Origin: an uncultured Lachnospiraceae bacterium | GTDB lineage: Bacteria; Bacillota; Clostridia; Lachnospirales; Lachnospiraceae | Reading direction: 5' to 3' | Assembly (NCBI GenBank): GCA_910578475.1 | Contig: CAJTRK010000001.1 | Location: forward strand, 1 to 64,000 | DNA length: 64,000 bases | Part shown: positions 16,658-25,888 of the stretch, piece after piece | How positions within the stretch are numbered: position 1 is the first letter of the stretch | Layout of the letters: each line of letters starts with the position of its first letter | Made by a program: the position numbers and the translations under genes | Notes under the pieces: model-generated | Seen by the model: the letters and a program-made list of their open reading frames with translations, nothing else | The model's database searches: none | Told to the model about the DNA's origin: nothing

Positions 16658-17185
16658 ATGGACAGGATATCCGGCGCATCGGAACCGCTTGTCTGTCTGC
16701 GTCCGATGGAGGAAGCGGATGCGGACAGCATCGTTTTATGGCGGAACAAAGAATGGGTCAGGCGTAATTTTCTCTACCAGGAGCCTTTTACGAGAGAAGG
16801 ACAGCTCAACTGGCTGCATACACAGGTAGAGCCTGGACATGTGGCCCAGTTTATGATTTGCGAAACGGACTCCGGGCGTGCGGTGGGCAGCGTTTATTTC
16901 CGGGATATCGACCGGATAAACAGCTGTGCGGAATATGGTATTTTTATCGGGGAAGAAGATGCGGTCGGTAAAGGATACGGGACGCAGGCTGCCGGACTGG
17001 CTCTTCGCATTGCGTTTGAAGAACTGGAGCTTGAAAGCGTATTTCTGCGAGTATTTGAGGATAATATCGGGGCAAGGAAAAGTTATGAGAAAGCAGGCTT
17101 TCTACCGATAAAGGGCAGACAGGATGAAGTAACGACAGGGAATCAAAAAAGAACGGTTTTGTTCTATGAAATAAGACGTCGCTGA
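16658..17185 (+). CDS. GNAT-family N-acetyltransferase, sugar-amine type (PseH/RimJ-like)
   Basis: 175 residues with the GNAT fold. Acetyl-CoA-binding motif A is visible as IFIGEEDAVGKGYGTQAAGLAL (split around residues 91-112), followed by VFLRVFEDNIGARKSYEKAGF, where the Asn and Tyr are typical. It transfers acetyl from acetyl-CoA to an amine. Two genes after wecE, it is a plausible N-acetylase for dTDP-Fuc4N (the WecD role) or for the PglF/PglE product, for which no PglD homologue was found. The ATG has GGAGG upstream. The preceding 145 bases hold no recognised element. Confidence 0.83.
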   Translation: MDRISGASEPLVCLRPMEEADADSIVLWRNKEWVRRNFLYQEPFTREGQLNWLHTQVEPGHVAQFMICETDSGRAVGSVYFRDIDRINSCAEYGIFIGEEDAVGKGYGTQAAGLALRIAFEELELESVFLRVFEDNIGARKSYEKAGFLPIKGRQDEVTTGNQKRTVLFYEIRRR

Positions 17186-17207
17186 AAACGACGAATGGAG
17201 AGTATAT

Positions 17208-18143
17208 ATGAGTCAGTTGGTAAGTTTTGTAATACCCTGTTACCGCTCGGCAAAGACGATTGGCGGGGTCATAGCGGAAATCGATGACATTATGGGTACA
17301 ATGAAAGAATACAGTCATGAGATTATTCTCGTCAATGACTGTTCGCCCGATGATACGTTTGAAGTCATTCGTGATATCTGTGCGGGAAGAAAAGATATCA
17401 CGGGCGTTAATCTGGCCAGAAATTTCGGACAGCATGCGGCGTTGATGGCCGGTTTTCATTATGTGCATGGAGAAAATGTCGTTTGTCTGGATGATGACGG
17501 ACAGACACCGGCGAATCAGGTCGGACGCTTGCTGCAGGCGCTGGAAAACGGGTATGATGCCGTTTATGCCAGATATGAGCACAAGCAGCATTCGTTTTTT
17601 CGGAACTTTGGGAGCAAAATCAACGACTGGATGGCGCGGGTCATGCTTGGAAAACCGAAAGAATTGTACCTGTCCAGTTATTTTGCGGTAAAACGTTTTA
17701 TTGTAGATGAAATGCTGCGGTATATGAATCCTTATCCTTATGTCATCGGACTGGTGCTGCGCGCGACGAATAACATCACGAATGTGGCGGTGGACCACAG
17801 GGAAAGAGAAATCGGCACATCCGGTTATACTATCGGAAAGTTGTTTGCATTGTGGTTTAACGGTTTTACGGCATTCAGCATCAAGCCGCTTCGTGTGGCG
17901 ACTTTTATCGGCGGGTTTTCTGCCGTAGTGGGATTTTTATATGGAATTTATACGATTATCAAAAAACTGATTAATCCCAATGTCGTTATCGGTTTCAGCT
18001 CCCTGATGTCCGCAATCGTTTTTTTCGGCGGCATTATGATGCTGATGCTTGGTATTATCGGGGAATATATCGGAAGAATCTACATTTCCATGAATAATTC
18101 TCCCCAATATGTAGTCAGAGAGTGTATCAATGAACGAGAATGA
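17208..18143 (+). CDS. Polyprenyl-phosphate glycosyltransferase, GT2 (GtrB/DPM1 type)
   Basis: 311 residues. The GT-A domain begins LVSFVIPCYRSAKTIGGV, with donor-binding VNDCSPDDTF and the DDDGQTP metal-binding motif near 95. ARNFGQHAALMAGF is the classic GtrB/ArnC block. Two C-terminal transmembrane helices (about 230-300) anchor it. The enzyme would load a sugar from a nucleotide donor onto undecaprenyl phosphate on the inner face of the membrane. GtrA at 6804 may flip the product and GT-C-like proteins may use it. The gene overlaps the next reading frame by 14 bases. Confidence 0.9.
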   Translation: MSQLVSFVIPCYRSAKTIGGVIAEIDDIMGTMKEYSHEIILVNDCSPDDTFEVIRDICAGRKDITGVNLARNFGQHAALMAGFHYVHGENVVCLDDDGQTPANQVGRLLQALENGYDAVYARYEHKQHSFFRNFGSKINDWMARVMLGKPKELYLSSYFAVKRFIVDEMLRYMNPYPYVIGLVLRATNNITNVAVDHREREIGTSGYTIGKLFALWFNGFTAFSIKPLRVATFIGGFSAVVGFLYGIYTIIKKLINPNVVIGFSSLMSAIVFFGGIMMLMLGIIGEYIGRIYISMNNSPQYVVRECINERE

Positions 18144-19962
18144 ATTTAAAATCCGACTGAAACTGAATTTTATAGCGTTTTTTATCGCTACGGCGGGAAC
18201 GTTCTGTTTTCCGCAGATAATCAACCTGAAAGGGAATCCGCTGGCCTTCACGAACAGCATTTTTTCCGTGTTCATCTGGCTTCTGTGTATCTATGCGGTA
18301 AATCTTTCGCTGCACACGATTGACCTCCATGATATACGGGGGTGGAAACTGGCCGGAGCTTTGTCTTTCGCGTTTACGACAGCCATGCTTTTTGGCGCAA
18401 GGCTGGAAGAGGCCGGAAATGTGGACTTTAAAGACTGGAAGCTGTGGATTTCGTTACCGGCGCTGACCTGTCTTTTTACCATTCTTGTTCGTAAATTCTG
18501 GAATTTTCTCGGAAATATGGGAGAACGGAAAGAGAAGCTTGCGCAGTATATCAAAGTGCCGGTGACATTAAAGTCTCCCGTGAAAAATGCGGATATTGTC
18601 ACATTTCTGTTTCTGATTGTCTGCTGGCTTCCCGTTTTGCTTGCCGTTTACCCGGGTTTTTTTGTTTATGATGCACAGGATGAATATCTGCAGGTGGCGT
18701 CAAGAACGTTTACGACGCATCATCCGCTTGTGCATGTGCTGATGCTCGGCGGTATTATCTGCGCCGTTCATAAGGTGACAGATTCTTATAATATGGGAAT
18801 CGCATGCTATACGCTTGTGCAGATGTTTATCGTGGCGGGCGGTTTTACGTTTCTTCTTTCCTATCTCCGTAAGAAAAAGACGGGAAGAATGCTGCGCGTC
18901 CTTTCGCTGCTCTATTTTGCCTTTTTCCCGGTTATCGTCATGTTTACGCTTTGTTCGGCCAAAGATACCATCTTTACCGTTGCGCTTTTACTGCTCTTGC
19001 TCAGCATGCTGGAAATGGGAATTGACAGGGAACGGTTTTTTTCTTCCGGAGCGGAAATGGCTTTTTTTGTCCTGAGCGCGCTGACAATGCTTCTGTTCCG
19101 TAAAAATGGCATTTATGCGTTTGCGGTGATGATACCGGCGCTTCTTTTTTACCATAAACAATATTTGAAAAAGATGGGGACGCTTCTGGCCGTTATCGTC
19201 GTTTCCTATTTTCTGATTAGCGGCGGACTGGCGGCGGCGCTTGGGGCTCATGAAACGGAAAATCAGGAAATCCTGACCGTGCCGATACAGCAGCTTGCAA
19301 GAACCTATAAATTCAACAAGGATGTTTTCACGGAAGAAGAAATCGCAGTTTTGCATGAAATTCTGCCGGAAGAGGCGCTTGTGCTTTATAATCCAAAGCT
19401 GTCCGACCCGGTGAAATATCGTTTTCAGAACGGGCCATATAATGCCGACCGATGGAAGTATGCGGAATTATGGCTGAGAATCGGTCTGAAAAAACCGTTG
19501 TCCTATATCAATGCGTGGCTCGTCAATTCATACGGATTCTGGTATCCGGATACGATAATTGACGTCTATTCCGGTAATACTGTGTTTACCTTCACTTATG
19601 AGGACAGTTCGTATTTCGGTTATGAGGTGGAGCTTCCCGGCGTAAGAGCCAGTAAGATTCCCTGGCTGGACGAGGCGTACAGAAGACTGTCTTTGGAGCT
19701 TGAGCAGGCAAAAATACCGATAGTTTCCATGTTTTATTCTCCGGGCTGCCTGTTCTGGTGCTTTGCATTTGTATTCTGTTATGTTATCTATCGGCGGAAA
19801 TATCATATCATGGTTCCTTATTTTATGGTATTTCTGATATGGCTGACGGTGCTGCTCGGTCCCACTTACCTGCCGCGGTATGTGCTGATTTTCTGGTTTG
19901 GCCTCCCTTTATTCGCGGCGGTTATGCTGGAAGAGGAAAAATTTGCCCAAGTTGTCAAATAA
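18130..19962 (+). CDS. DUF6020-like polytopic membrane protein
   Basis: 610 residues with about twelve hydrophobic segments. Loop motifs VYPGFFVYDAQDEYLQ and TTHHPLVHVLMLGGI are shared in layout with the protein at 37651 (YYPTWFSNDAIWQTQ and NHHPYFHTMIMQFF), so the two are paralogues. I associate them with DUF6020, which is widespread in Lachnospiraceae glycan loci. The acidic residue in the first external loop and the HHP motif suggest a GT-C-type glycosyltransferase using a lipid-phosphate sugar, but this is not demonstrated. It overlaps the GtrB gene by 14 bases, implying coupled translation and a functional link. Confidence 0.72.
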   Translation: MNENEFKIRLKLNFIAFFIATAGTFCFPQIINLKGNPLAFTNSIFSVFIWLLCIYAVNLSLHTIDLHDIRGWKLAGALSFAFTTAMLFGARLEEAGNVDFKDWKLWISLPALTCLFTILVRKFWNFLGNMGERKEKLAQYIKVPVTLKSPVKNADIVTFLFLIVCWLPVLLAVYPGFFVYDAQDEYLQVASRTFTTHHPLVHVLMLGGIICAVHKVTDSYNMGIACYTLVQMFIVAGGFTFLLSYLRKKKTGRMLRVLSLLYFAFFPVIVMFTLCSAKDTIFTVALLLLLLSMLEMGIDRERFFSSGAEMAFFVLSALTMLLFRKNGIYAFAVMIPALLFYHKQYLKKMGTLLAVIVVSYFLISGGLAAALGAHETENQEILTVPIQQLARTYKFNKDVFTEEEIAVLHEILPEEALVLYNPKLSDPVKYRFQNGPYNADRWKYAELWLRIGLKKPLSYINAWLVNSYGFWYPDTIIDVYSGNTVFTFTYEDSSYFGYEVELPGVRASKIPWLDEAYRRLSLELEQAKIPIVSMFYSPGCLFWCFAFVFCYVIYRRKYHIMVPYFMVFLIWLTVLLGPTYLPRYVLIFWFGLPLFAAVMLEEEKFAQVVK

Positions 19963-19980
19963 AAACAGGTGTGGTATAAT
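19952..19980 (+). promoter_or_regulatory. Strong extended -10 promoter before the wzy-pgl segment
   Basis: TTGTCA (19952-19957), a 17-base spacer and perfect TATAAT (19975-19980) preceded by TGG. It overlaps the end of the DUF6020-like gene and drives a roughly 250-base leader containing two hairpin repeats before the gene at 20241. Confidence 0.82.
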
Positions 19981-19988
19981 ATGACCGC

Positions 19989-20075
19989 AAAAGGAAAACA
20001 AGCGGCGCGGAGCGACATTTGTTTTCCATGCGGTCATAACGAGCAAACGTCCGAAGAAGTCGGACGGAGAGCGCG
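19989..20075 (+). repeat. 87-bp leader repeat, copy 1
   Basis: Identical to 20106-20192. Each copy contains two dyads: GGAAAACAA paired with TTGTTTTCC, and CGTCCGA paired with TCGGACG. A spurious frame through both copies gives a repeated short peptide, but it lacks a good ribosome site and I do not call it a gene. The element lies in the predicted 5' leader of the Wzy-like gene. Confidence 0.9.
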
Positions 20076-20105
20076 TCAGCGCGAGTTTGCGAGTGAGGAA
20101 ACTAA

Positions 20106-20192
20106 AAAAGGAAAACAAGCGGCGCGGAGCGACATTTGTTTTCCATGCGGTCATAACGAGCAAACGTCCGAAGAAGTCGGACGGAGAGCGCG
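20106..20192 (+). repeat. 87-bp leader repeat, copy 2
   Basis: Exact second copy of 19989-20075, at a period of 117 bases with 30 bases between copies. The copy ends about 50 bases before the start codon at 20241. Confidence 0.9.
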
Positions 20193-20240
20193 AAAATCAA
20201 AAACAACCGACTGAGAAAAATTAGGAAAGCGTTATAAAGG

Positions 20241-22847
20241 ATGAATAAAGTTATCAATAGCCGCCAGGCAATCTGCGGGACTGTCTGGCTCATATGCTTT
20301 GGCATCATGATAGCATTGTGGCCTCTCCGGCTTGTGACGGAGAGAGTCGTTTCCGGCAGTAACCGGCAGATGTCCATGCAGTCTGAAGCAATTACGGAAG
20401 AATATGTGGTTGAGCAGATGTTTGTTGCTCAGTACGACCGACTGGAAAGTATTCGGATATTCTTGCTGAATGAATCCGCAGGAGAAGAGTTTCATTTTGT
20501 TTTGCGGGATGCGTCAAGGAACATCCTGATGCAGCAGGCAATTTCCACGGATGACATGAAGGAAATGCCGGGATTCTGCTCGATACGGGTCAATCAGGAG
20601 ACAGAAGTCGGCAAAGAATATTACTATTCCATACAGGGAATTTCCACGGACTTCTATGTTGCGTATGAAGACACGGAAACCTCCGGCACAATCTATAACG
20701 GAACGTTGTATTACGGCAATGTCGAGGATACGGAGCATAACATTATTACCGAATATGAATATAAAATTCCGCTTAGAAAGGGCAGAACACTGGTGTGTGA
20801 TGCCCTGCTTGTGTTGCTCGGACTGCTTGTGACTTTCTTTACCGGTAAATATTATTCGAAGCATCCGGATAAAAACGGGCTGACGACGGTGGAAACGGTC
20901 TGGAAAAGAGTTGCTGCGCCGGTTATTCTTGCGGCGGCAGCAGTCAGCATCGCAGCGGTATGGCCCTGTAAGCTGTTTTCTCCATATGCGGAGAACAATC
21001 TGTTTTTTATCGCGGGAATCCTGATTGGAGCAGGTATTTTGCTTTATGGGGTCTGCCATAAAAGAGAACATAAGAGCAGCGATATGGGAGTGTCCGTTCT
21101 GCGCGAGCGTTGGGCGGATTATCTTCAAATCGGCTTTCTGGCGCTGGCGATACAGGCGGGCGTGCATTATATGAACGGTCTGTATGAAATTCATCATATG
21201 ATTGCGTACAGGGAAATGCTTATTTATTTCGGGATGGCGGTCATTGCAACCTATAAAAGGAGAGAGCTCTTTAACTGGATGAATTTGGTCTATCTTGTTA
21301 TTGCGGCTTTTGCCGGACAGTCTTACTACCGGAATCAGCTTGCTTCTCCCGACATGGTCATGCCCGGAACGGAAGAGGGCATCCAGGTGGTGAAACTGAC
21401 CGTATGGGCCGCAGTCATTGCGGGTGTTGTGATTCTGAATACCCTCTACTGCATCGTGAGTTCCGTGCGCGGACGAAAAAACGGCAGTACGGCCGGGGGC
21501 AGAAAATTCGGTCTTTGGTATGGCGTGGTTCTGGCAGTATTTTTTACGTTGTTGATTGTGTTTCGGAATACGAGAGGGTGGCCCATTTATCTTGTATGTG
21601 CTTTTACCCTTTACTATGTGCGCGTTGCTTTCTGGGAAAGAAGAGGAAGACTGCTTTCCAATATCTGTAACGGTATTCTGCTTCATTTTCTGGTTTCAGC
21701 CGGCTATTGTCTGCTGCACAGACCCTATATGTTTTATCAGTATTACCGTTACCCGTTTACTTTCCATACGGTGACGATTTGCGCCGTCTATTTGTCGCTC
21801 GTCGTATGCGCGGCGTTTGTGAAGCTGTTGGACGGTTACCGCAGGGAGCAGAAGCTTTCCTGTATCTGGAAAGAACTGACGGTTTTTGGGATTTCTGCGG
21901 TATATCTCATTTTCACTTTATCGAGGACAGGCTATCTGGCAGTCGTTGCGATGGCGCTTGTTGTTATGCCTGTCGCATGTTTCGGAATGCGAAGAAAAAT
22001 AAGGAGCCTGTTTTTTGCCGCGGCAATGATGGCAGGCGCTGTTCTCATCTGTTTCCCGGTGGTTTTTACGGCACAGCGCATTGTCCCGGCGGTGGCGGCA
22101 CAGCCGGAAACGATGGAAATCGAAGAGCTGCCGAGTGAAATTATGCACGACAGGGATTTGGATTCCAATTATTATATGACAGTCCGTCGTTTCCTTCATG
22201 TGTTCCAGTCAAAGGTTCTTGGAATCCCTGATGAAGAGTGTATCAATCAGTATAAAACGGTAAAAGCTGATAGAAAGAACGATATTGGATATTATGCCGA
22301 TGCGGACCGAAACGACCTGATTGCGGAAGAGAATCTGACGGACGATAGTATGCTGGTAGTGTCGGCGGATTTTTCGGGAAGTGAAATTTCCGAACAGGAA
22401 GAGCAGCAGGAAAGCGATGCGGAAGCCTATACCAATGGGCGTCTGGATATTTTTAAATTGTATTATGCGAATCTGAACAGGGAAGGTCATGATGAAATGG
22501 GCATTACGCTGCCGGATGGCAGTCTGGTGGTACATGCGCACAATATTTATCTCCAGACCGCATATGACCACGGGATTCCGGTGGGTATCGTTTTTATTTT
22601 GTTTGGCGCTGCCACCTTGATTCAGTCGGCAGTTTACTATAAGAGGAGAAAAGAAGACAGAGTGTGCAGCGCGTTACCGCTTGCTTTATTGATTTTATTT
22701 GCGGTAGCCGGATTGACGGAATGGATTTTTCATCCGTGCAATCCTATCGCATTTTGTCTGTTGTTGATGCTCGCGCCGCTTTTATCCGATATGGGGCGCA
22801 GCCCGGAAGGAACGATTCGAAATGGAAAAGAAACGAAAACCGTTTAA
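20241..22847 (+). CDS. O-antigen polymerase/ligase-like membrane protein (Wzy/WaaL superfamily)
   Basis: 868 residues, long for the family. One N-terminal helix is followed by a roughly 150-residue extracytoplasmic domain (about 30-190) and then some twelve helices. A large external loop near 620-760 ends with HAHNIYLQTAYDHGIPVG, the HNxYLQxxxxxG motif of O-antigen ligases and polymerases. LSRTGYLAVVAM supplies the conserved Arg segment. These proteins join lipid-linked oligosaccharides to each other or to an acceptor outside the membrane. In a Gram-positive it is more likely a polymerase or a ligase to a cell-wall or protein acceptor. It starts a segment with its own promoter and overlaps pglF by 26 bases. 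Confidence 0.83.
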   Translation: MNKVINSRQAICGTVWLICFGIMIALWPLRLVTERVVSGSNRQMSMQSEAITEEYVVEQMFVAQYDRLESIRIFLLNESAGEEFHFVLRDASRNILMQQAISTDDMKEMPGFCSIRVNQETEVGKEYYYSIQGISTDFYVAYEDTETSGTIYNGTLYYGNVEDTEHNIITEYEYKIPLRKGRTLVCDALLVLLGLLVTFFTGKYYSKHPDKNGLTTVETVWKRVAAPVILAAAAVSIAAVWPCKLFSPYAENNLFFIAGILIGAGILLYGVCHKREHKSSDMGVSVLRERWADYLQIGFLALAIQAGVHYMNGLYEIHHMIAYREMLIYFGMAVIATYKRRELFNWMNLVYLVIAAFAGQSYYRNQLASPDMVMPGTEEGIQVVKLTVWAAVIAGVVILNTLYCIVSSVRGRKNGSTAGGRKFGLWYGVVLAVFFTLLIVFRNTRGWPIYLVCAFTLYYVRVAFWERRGRLLSNICNGILLHFLVSAGYCLLHRPYMFYQYYRYPFTFHTVTICAVYLSLVVCAAFVKLLDGYRREQKLSCIWKELTVFGISAVYLIFTLSRTGYLAVVAMALVVMPVACFGMRRKIRSLFFAAAMMAGAVLICFPVVFTAQRIVPAVAAQPETMEIEELPSEIMHDRDLDSNYYMTVRRFLHVFQSKVLGIPDEECINQYKTVKADRKNDIGYYADADRNDLIAEENLTDDSMLVVSADFSGSEISEQEEQQESDAEAYTNGRLDIFKLYYANLNREGHDEMGITLPDGSLVVHAHNIYLQTAYDHGIPVGIVFILFGAATLIQSAVYYKRRKEDRVCSALPLALLILFAVAGLTEWIFHPCNPIAFCLLLMLAPLLSDMGRSPEGTIRNGKETKTV

Positions 22848-24705
22848 TGTAAAATTATTTTATCGAAGAACAGCGTTGATTATTTACGATATCATCAGCA
22901 TTATCCTGTCAAGCTATCTGGCGATTCTGATTCGTTATGACGGGAAGGTGGATTTGATACCGGAGCATTTTATACAGCCGATTGAGCGTTTTCTTTTGCT
23001 GAATATATTGCTGACGCTGTTGATTTTCTATGTCTTTCGTTTATACAGCAGCCTGTGGGCTTTTGCGGGAGAAACGGAATTGCAGAACATTGTCATTTCC
23101 TGTGTGATTGCGACGGTGGTGAACGGCATTGGCCTTCAGTTTTTTAAAACGGCGGGGCAGGCGGTTCCGAGAAGCTATCATTTTCTGTATCTGTGCCTGC
23201 TTATCAGCTGTATCTTTGCGAGCCGTTTCTCATACCGCTTTTTCAGAGGCATCAAACATAAGCAGCAGAATAAGAAAAATAAAATTTCCGTGATGGTGGT
23301 GGGCGCAGGAGAGGCGGCAAATGCCATCATTAAAGAAATTGTAAACAGTAACTTTTCCGCAATGGTCATCCGCTGTATTATCGATGACGATAAGGGAAAA
23401 TGGGGCAGATATATCCAGGGAATCAAGGTGGCCGGCGGCCGGGATAAGATTGTGGAATGTGCGGACATTTATAATATCGATGAAATTATCGTGGCAATGC
23501 CTTCCACTTCCCGCGCGGAACTGAAAAATGTTCTGGAGATTTGTAAGGAAACGAACTGTAAGCTGCGTTCGCTTCCGGGTATGTATCAGCTCGTGAACGG
23601 AGAAGTCAGCGTCAGCAAACTGCGCGACGTGGAGGTAGAGGATTTGTTGGGGAGAGAACCTATCAGCGTCGATATGGATTCGATTCTCGGTTATGTGCAG
23701 GGCAAAAAGGTGCTTGTAACGGGCGGCGGCGGCTCCATCGGAAGCGAGCTCTGCAGACAGATTGCGCAGCATAAGCCGAAACAGCTTATTATTCTCGATA
23801 TTTATGAAAATAACGTTTATGATGTACAGCAGGAATTGAAAATGAAACATCCGAATCTGGACCTTGTGGTGCTCATCGCATCCGTGCGGAATACCAACCG
23901 GATGAACTGGATTTTCTCGAATTACAAGCCGGATATCGTTTATCACGCGGCGGCGCATAAACATGTTCCTCTGATGGAGGACAGCCCCACCGAGGCGATT
24001 AAAAACAATGTATTCGGAACGTTTAAGACAGCACAGGCGGCCGCGATGACCGGCGCGAAAAGATTCGTTATGATATCGACGGATAAGGCGGTAAACCCCA
24101 CGAATATCATGGGGGCGAGCAAGCGCATGTGCGAAATGATTATTCAGATATTTAACAAACATTATGATACGGAATTTGTGGCAGTACGTTTCGGCAACGT
24201 GCTCGGCAGCAACGGAAGCGTTATTCCGCTTTTCAAGAAGCAGATTGCGAAAGGCGGACCGGTGACGGTGACGCATCCTGATATTATCCGGTACTTTATG
24301 ACGATTCCGGAGGCGGTATCGCTTGTATTGCAGGCGGGCGCTTATGCAAAGGGCGGAGAAATCTTTATTCTGGACATGGGAGAACCGGTCAGAATTTTGG
24401 ATTTGGCCAGGAATTTAATTCGCTTGTCCGGCTATCGGGTGGATGAAGACATCAAAATCGAGTTTACGGGACTGCGCCCCGGTGAAAAATTATATGAAGA
24501 ACTGCTGATGGATGAAGAAGGAATGCACGATACGGCAAACCGCATGATTCATATCGGCAGACCGATTGAAGTGGACGAGCAGGAATTTTTTGTACAGCTA
24601 AAAGAATTAAAAGATGAATGTCAGATTGAAAGCTCGGATATCAGACCGCTGATTCAGAAAATCGTGCCGACCTATCACTATGGCGGCAGCGAAGATTCCG
24701 AATAG
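22822..24705 (+). CDS. pglF: UDP-N-acetylglucosamine 4,6-dehydratase, membrane-anchored (PglF/WbpM type)
   Basis: 627 residues. Four N-terminal helices (about 15-130) and a CoA-binding-like Rossmann domain (MVVGAGEAANAI near 160) precede the catalytic short-chain dehydrogenase domain. The latter has nucleotide motif GGGGSIGSELC (near 301) and VYHAAAHKHVPLMED, STDKAVNPTN and MGASKRMCE. The STDK/ASKR arrangement replaces the Tyr-x-x-x-Lys of ordinary epimerases, as expected in the PglF/FlaA1 family. It converts UDP-GlcNAc to the UDP-4-keto-6-deoxy sugar. The next two genes, an aminotransferase and a phosphoglycosyltransferase, continue a UDP-bacillosamine-like route. A cytoplasm-facing active site on the membrane is typical. 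Confidence 0.92.
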   Translation: MEKKRKPFNVKLFYRRTALIIYDIISIILSSYLAILIRYDGKVDLIPEHFIQPIERFLLLNILLTLLIFYVFRLYSSLWAFAGETELQNIVISCVIATVVNGIGLQFFKTAGQAVPRSYHFLYLCLLISCIFASRFSYRFFRGIKHKQQNKKNKISVMVVGAGEAANAIIKEIVNSNFSAMVIRCIIDDDKGKWGRYIQGIKVAGGRDKIVECADIYNIDEIIVAMPSTSRAELKNVLEICKETNCKLRSLPGMYQLVNGEVSVSKLRDVEVEDLLGREPISVDMDSILGYVQGKKVLVTGGGGSIGSELCRQIAQHKPKQLIILDIYENNVYDVQQELKMKHPNLDLVVLIASVRNTNRMNWIFSNYKPDIVYHAAAHKHVPLMEDSPTEAIKNNVFGTFKTAQAAAMTGAKRFVMISTDKAVNPTNIMGASKRMCEMIIQIFNKHYDTEFVAVRFGNVLGSNGSVIPLFKKQIAKGGPVTVTHPDIIRYFMTIPEAVSLVLQAGAYAKGGEIFILDMGEPVRILDLARNLIRLSGYRVDEDIKIEFTGLRPGEKLYEELLMDEEGMHDTANRMIHIGRPIEVDEQEFFVQLKELKDECQIESSDIRPLIQKIVPTYHYGGSEDSE

Positions 24706-24722
24706 ATAAGGGAGGAAAAAGT

Positions 24723-25856
24723 ATGGGAAAAAAGAGAATCTATCTGTCTTCTCCGACCATGCACAGCGAGGAGCAGCAATTTGTAAAGGAAGCGTTCGAT
24801 ACCAACTGGATTGCGCCGCTTGGACCGAACGTAACGGCATTTGAGGAAGAAATGGCAGCTTATGCGAAGGCCGGCTATGTTACGGCGCTCAGCTCGGGCA
24901 CGGCGGCGATTCATCTCGCGTTGAAATTGTTGAACATTGGCCCGGGAGATGTGGTATTCGTATCGGACCTGACGTTTGCCGCAACCTGTAATCCGATTGT
25001 ATACGAGGGAGCAACGCCTGTTTTTATCGACGCGGAACCGGACACCTGGAATATGTCGCCGCGGGCGCTTGAAAAGGCATTTGAAAAATATCCGAAGCCC
25101 AAGGCGGTTCTCTGCGCCTATCTGTATGGCACACCTGCGAAAATTGATGAAATTATGGCTGTCTGTGAAGCGCATCATGTGCCGTATATCGAAGATGCGG
25201 CGGAGTCTCTTGGCAGTACCTATAAAGGGAAGCATACGGGAACGTTGGGCAGGTTCGGCATCTTTTCTTTTAACGGCAACAAAATCATTACCACTTCCGG
25301 CGGCGGGATGCTTGTGTCTGAGGATGAAGAGGCCATTAAAAAGGCAGTTTTTCTGGCGACGCAGGCCAGAGACCCGGCCAGATATTATCTGCATTCCCAA
25401 ATCGGGTATAATTACAGAATGAGTAACGTGGTAGCCGGCATCGGAAGAGGACAGCTGCCACACTTGGATGAACATAAGGCGCGTAAGCAGGCGATTTACC
25501 GGCAGTACAAAGAAGCCTTTGCCGATATTTCGGAAATCGGCATGAATCCGTTGAATCCGGACGGCGATGCGAACAACTGGTTATCCGGTATGCTGATAGA
25601 AAGAGAAAGCAATGTGACGCCGGATATGATTATGGATGCTTTGGAAGCGGAAAATATCGAGAGCAGACCAATCTGGAAGCCGATGCACGAGCAGCCTGTA
25701 TTTGTAAAATGCGATTTTATGCCGCATAACGAGGATGGCAGCAGCGTCGGCAGCGGGGTTTTTGAGCGAGGCTTATGCCTGCCGAGCGATATTAAGAATA
25801 CGCAGGAGGATATGGAGCGGATTATCAGCATCATCAGAAACTGCTTCGGCAGATAG
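24723..25856 (+). CDS. pglE: UDP-4-amino-4,6-dideoxy-sugar aminotransferase (PglE type)
   Basis: 377 residues of the DegT/DnrJ/EryC1/StrS family. The PLP lysine is Lys187 in FSFNGNKIITTSGGG. TNWIAPLGPNVTAFE near residue 30 and IESRPIWKPMHEQPVF near 317 are typical of the PglE/PseC-like branch acting on UDP-4-keto sugars. It lies 17 bases after pglF with GGGAGGAAAA before the ATG and precedes pglC. The product would be UDP-GlcNAc-derived 4-amino-4,6-dideoxy sugar. The usual PglD acetyltransferase is missing from the segment, so the new amine may be capped by another enzyme (see the ATP-grasp gene at 27616 and the GNAT at 16658). Confidence 0.9.
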   Translation: MGKKRIYLSSPTMHSEEQQFVKEAFDTNWIAPLGPNVTAFEEEMAAYAKAGYVTALSSGTAAIHLALKLLNIGPGDVVFVSDLTFAATCNPIVYEGATPVFIDAEPDTWNMSPRALEKAFEKYPKPKAVLCAYLYGTPAKIDEIMAVCEAHHVPYIEDAAESLGSTYKGKHTGTLGRFGIFSFNGNKIITTSGGGMLVSEDEEAIKKAVFLATQARDPARYYLHSQIGYNYRMSNVVAGIGRGQLPHLDEHKARKQAIYRQYKEAFADISEIGMNPLNPDGDANNWLSGMLIERESNVTPDMIMDALEAENIESRPIWKPMHEQPVFVKCDFMPHNEDGSSVGSGVFERGLCLPSDIKNTQEDMERIISIIRNCFGR

Positions 25857-25888
25857 ACTGAAAACAGATAAAGGAGCAAAGTACGAAA

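Noticed and set aside
19989..20192. Possible CRISPR array
   Set aside because: There are only two copies, the repeat is 87 bp, the interval is 30 bp, and no cas genes are nearby.
19969..20214. Small plus-strand frame through both 87-bp repeats
   Set aside because: The peptide is simply the translated repeat with its hairpins. It has no ribosome site and starts inside the promoter region. It is better explained as noncoding leader.
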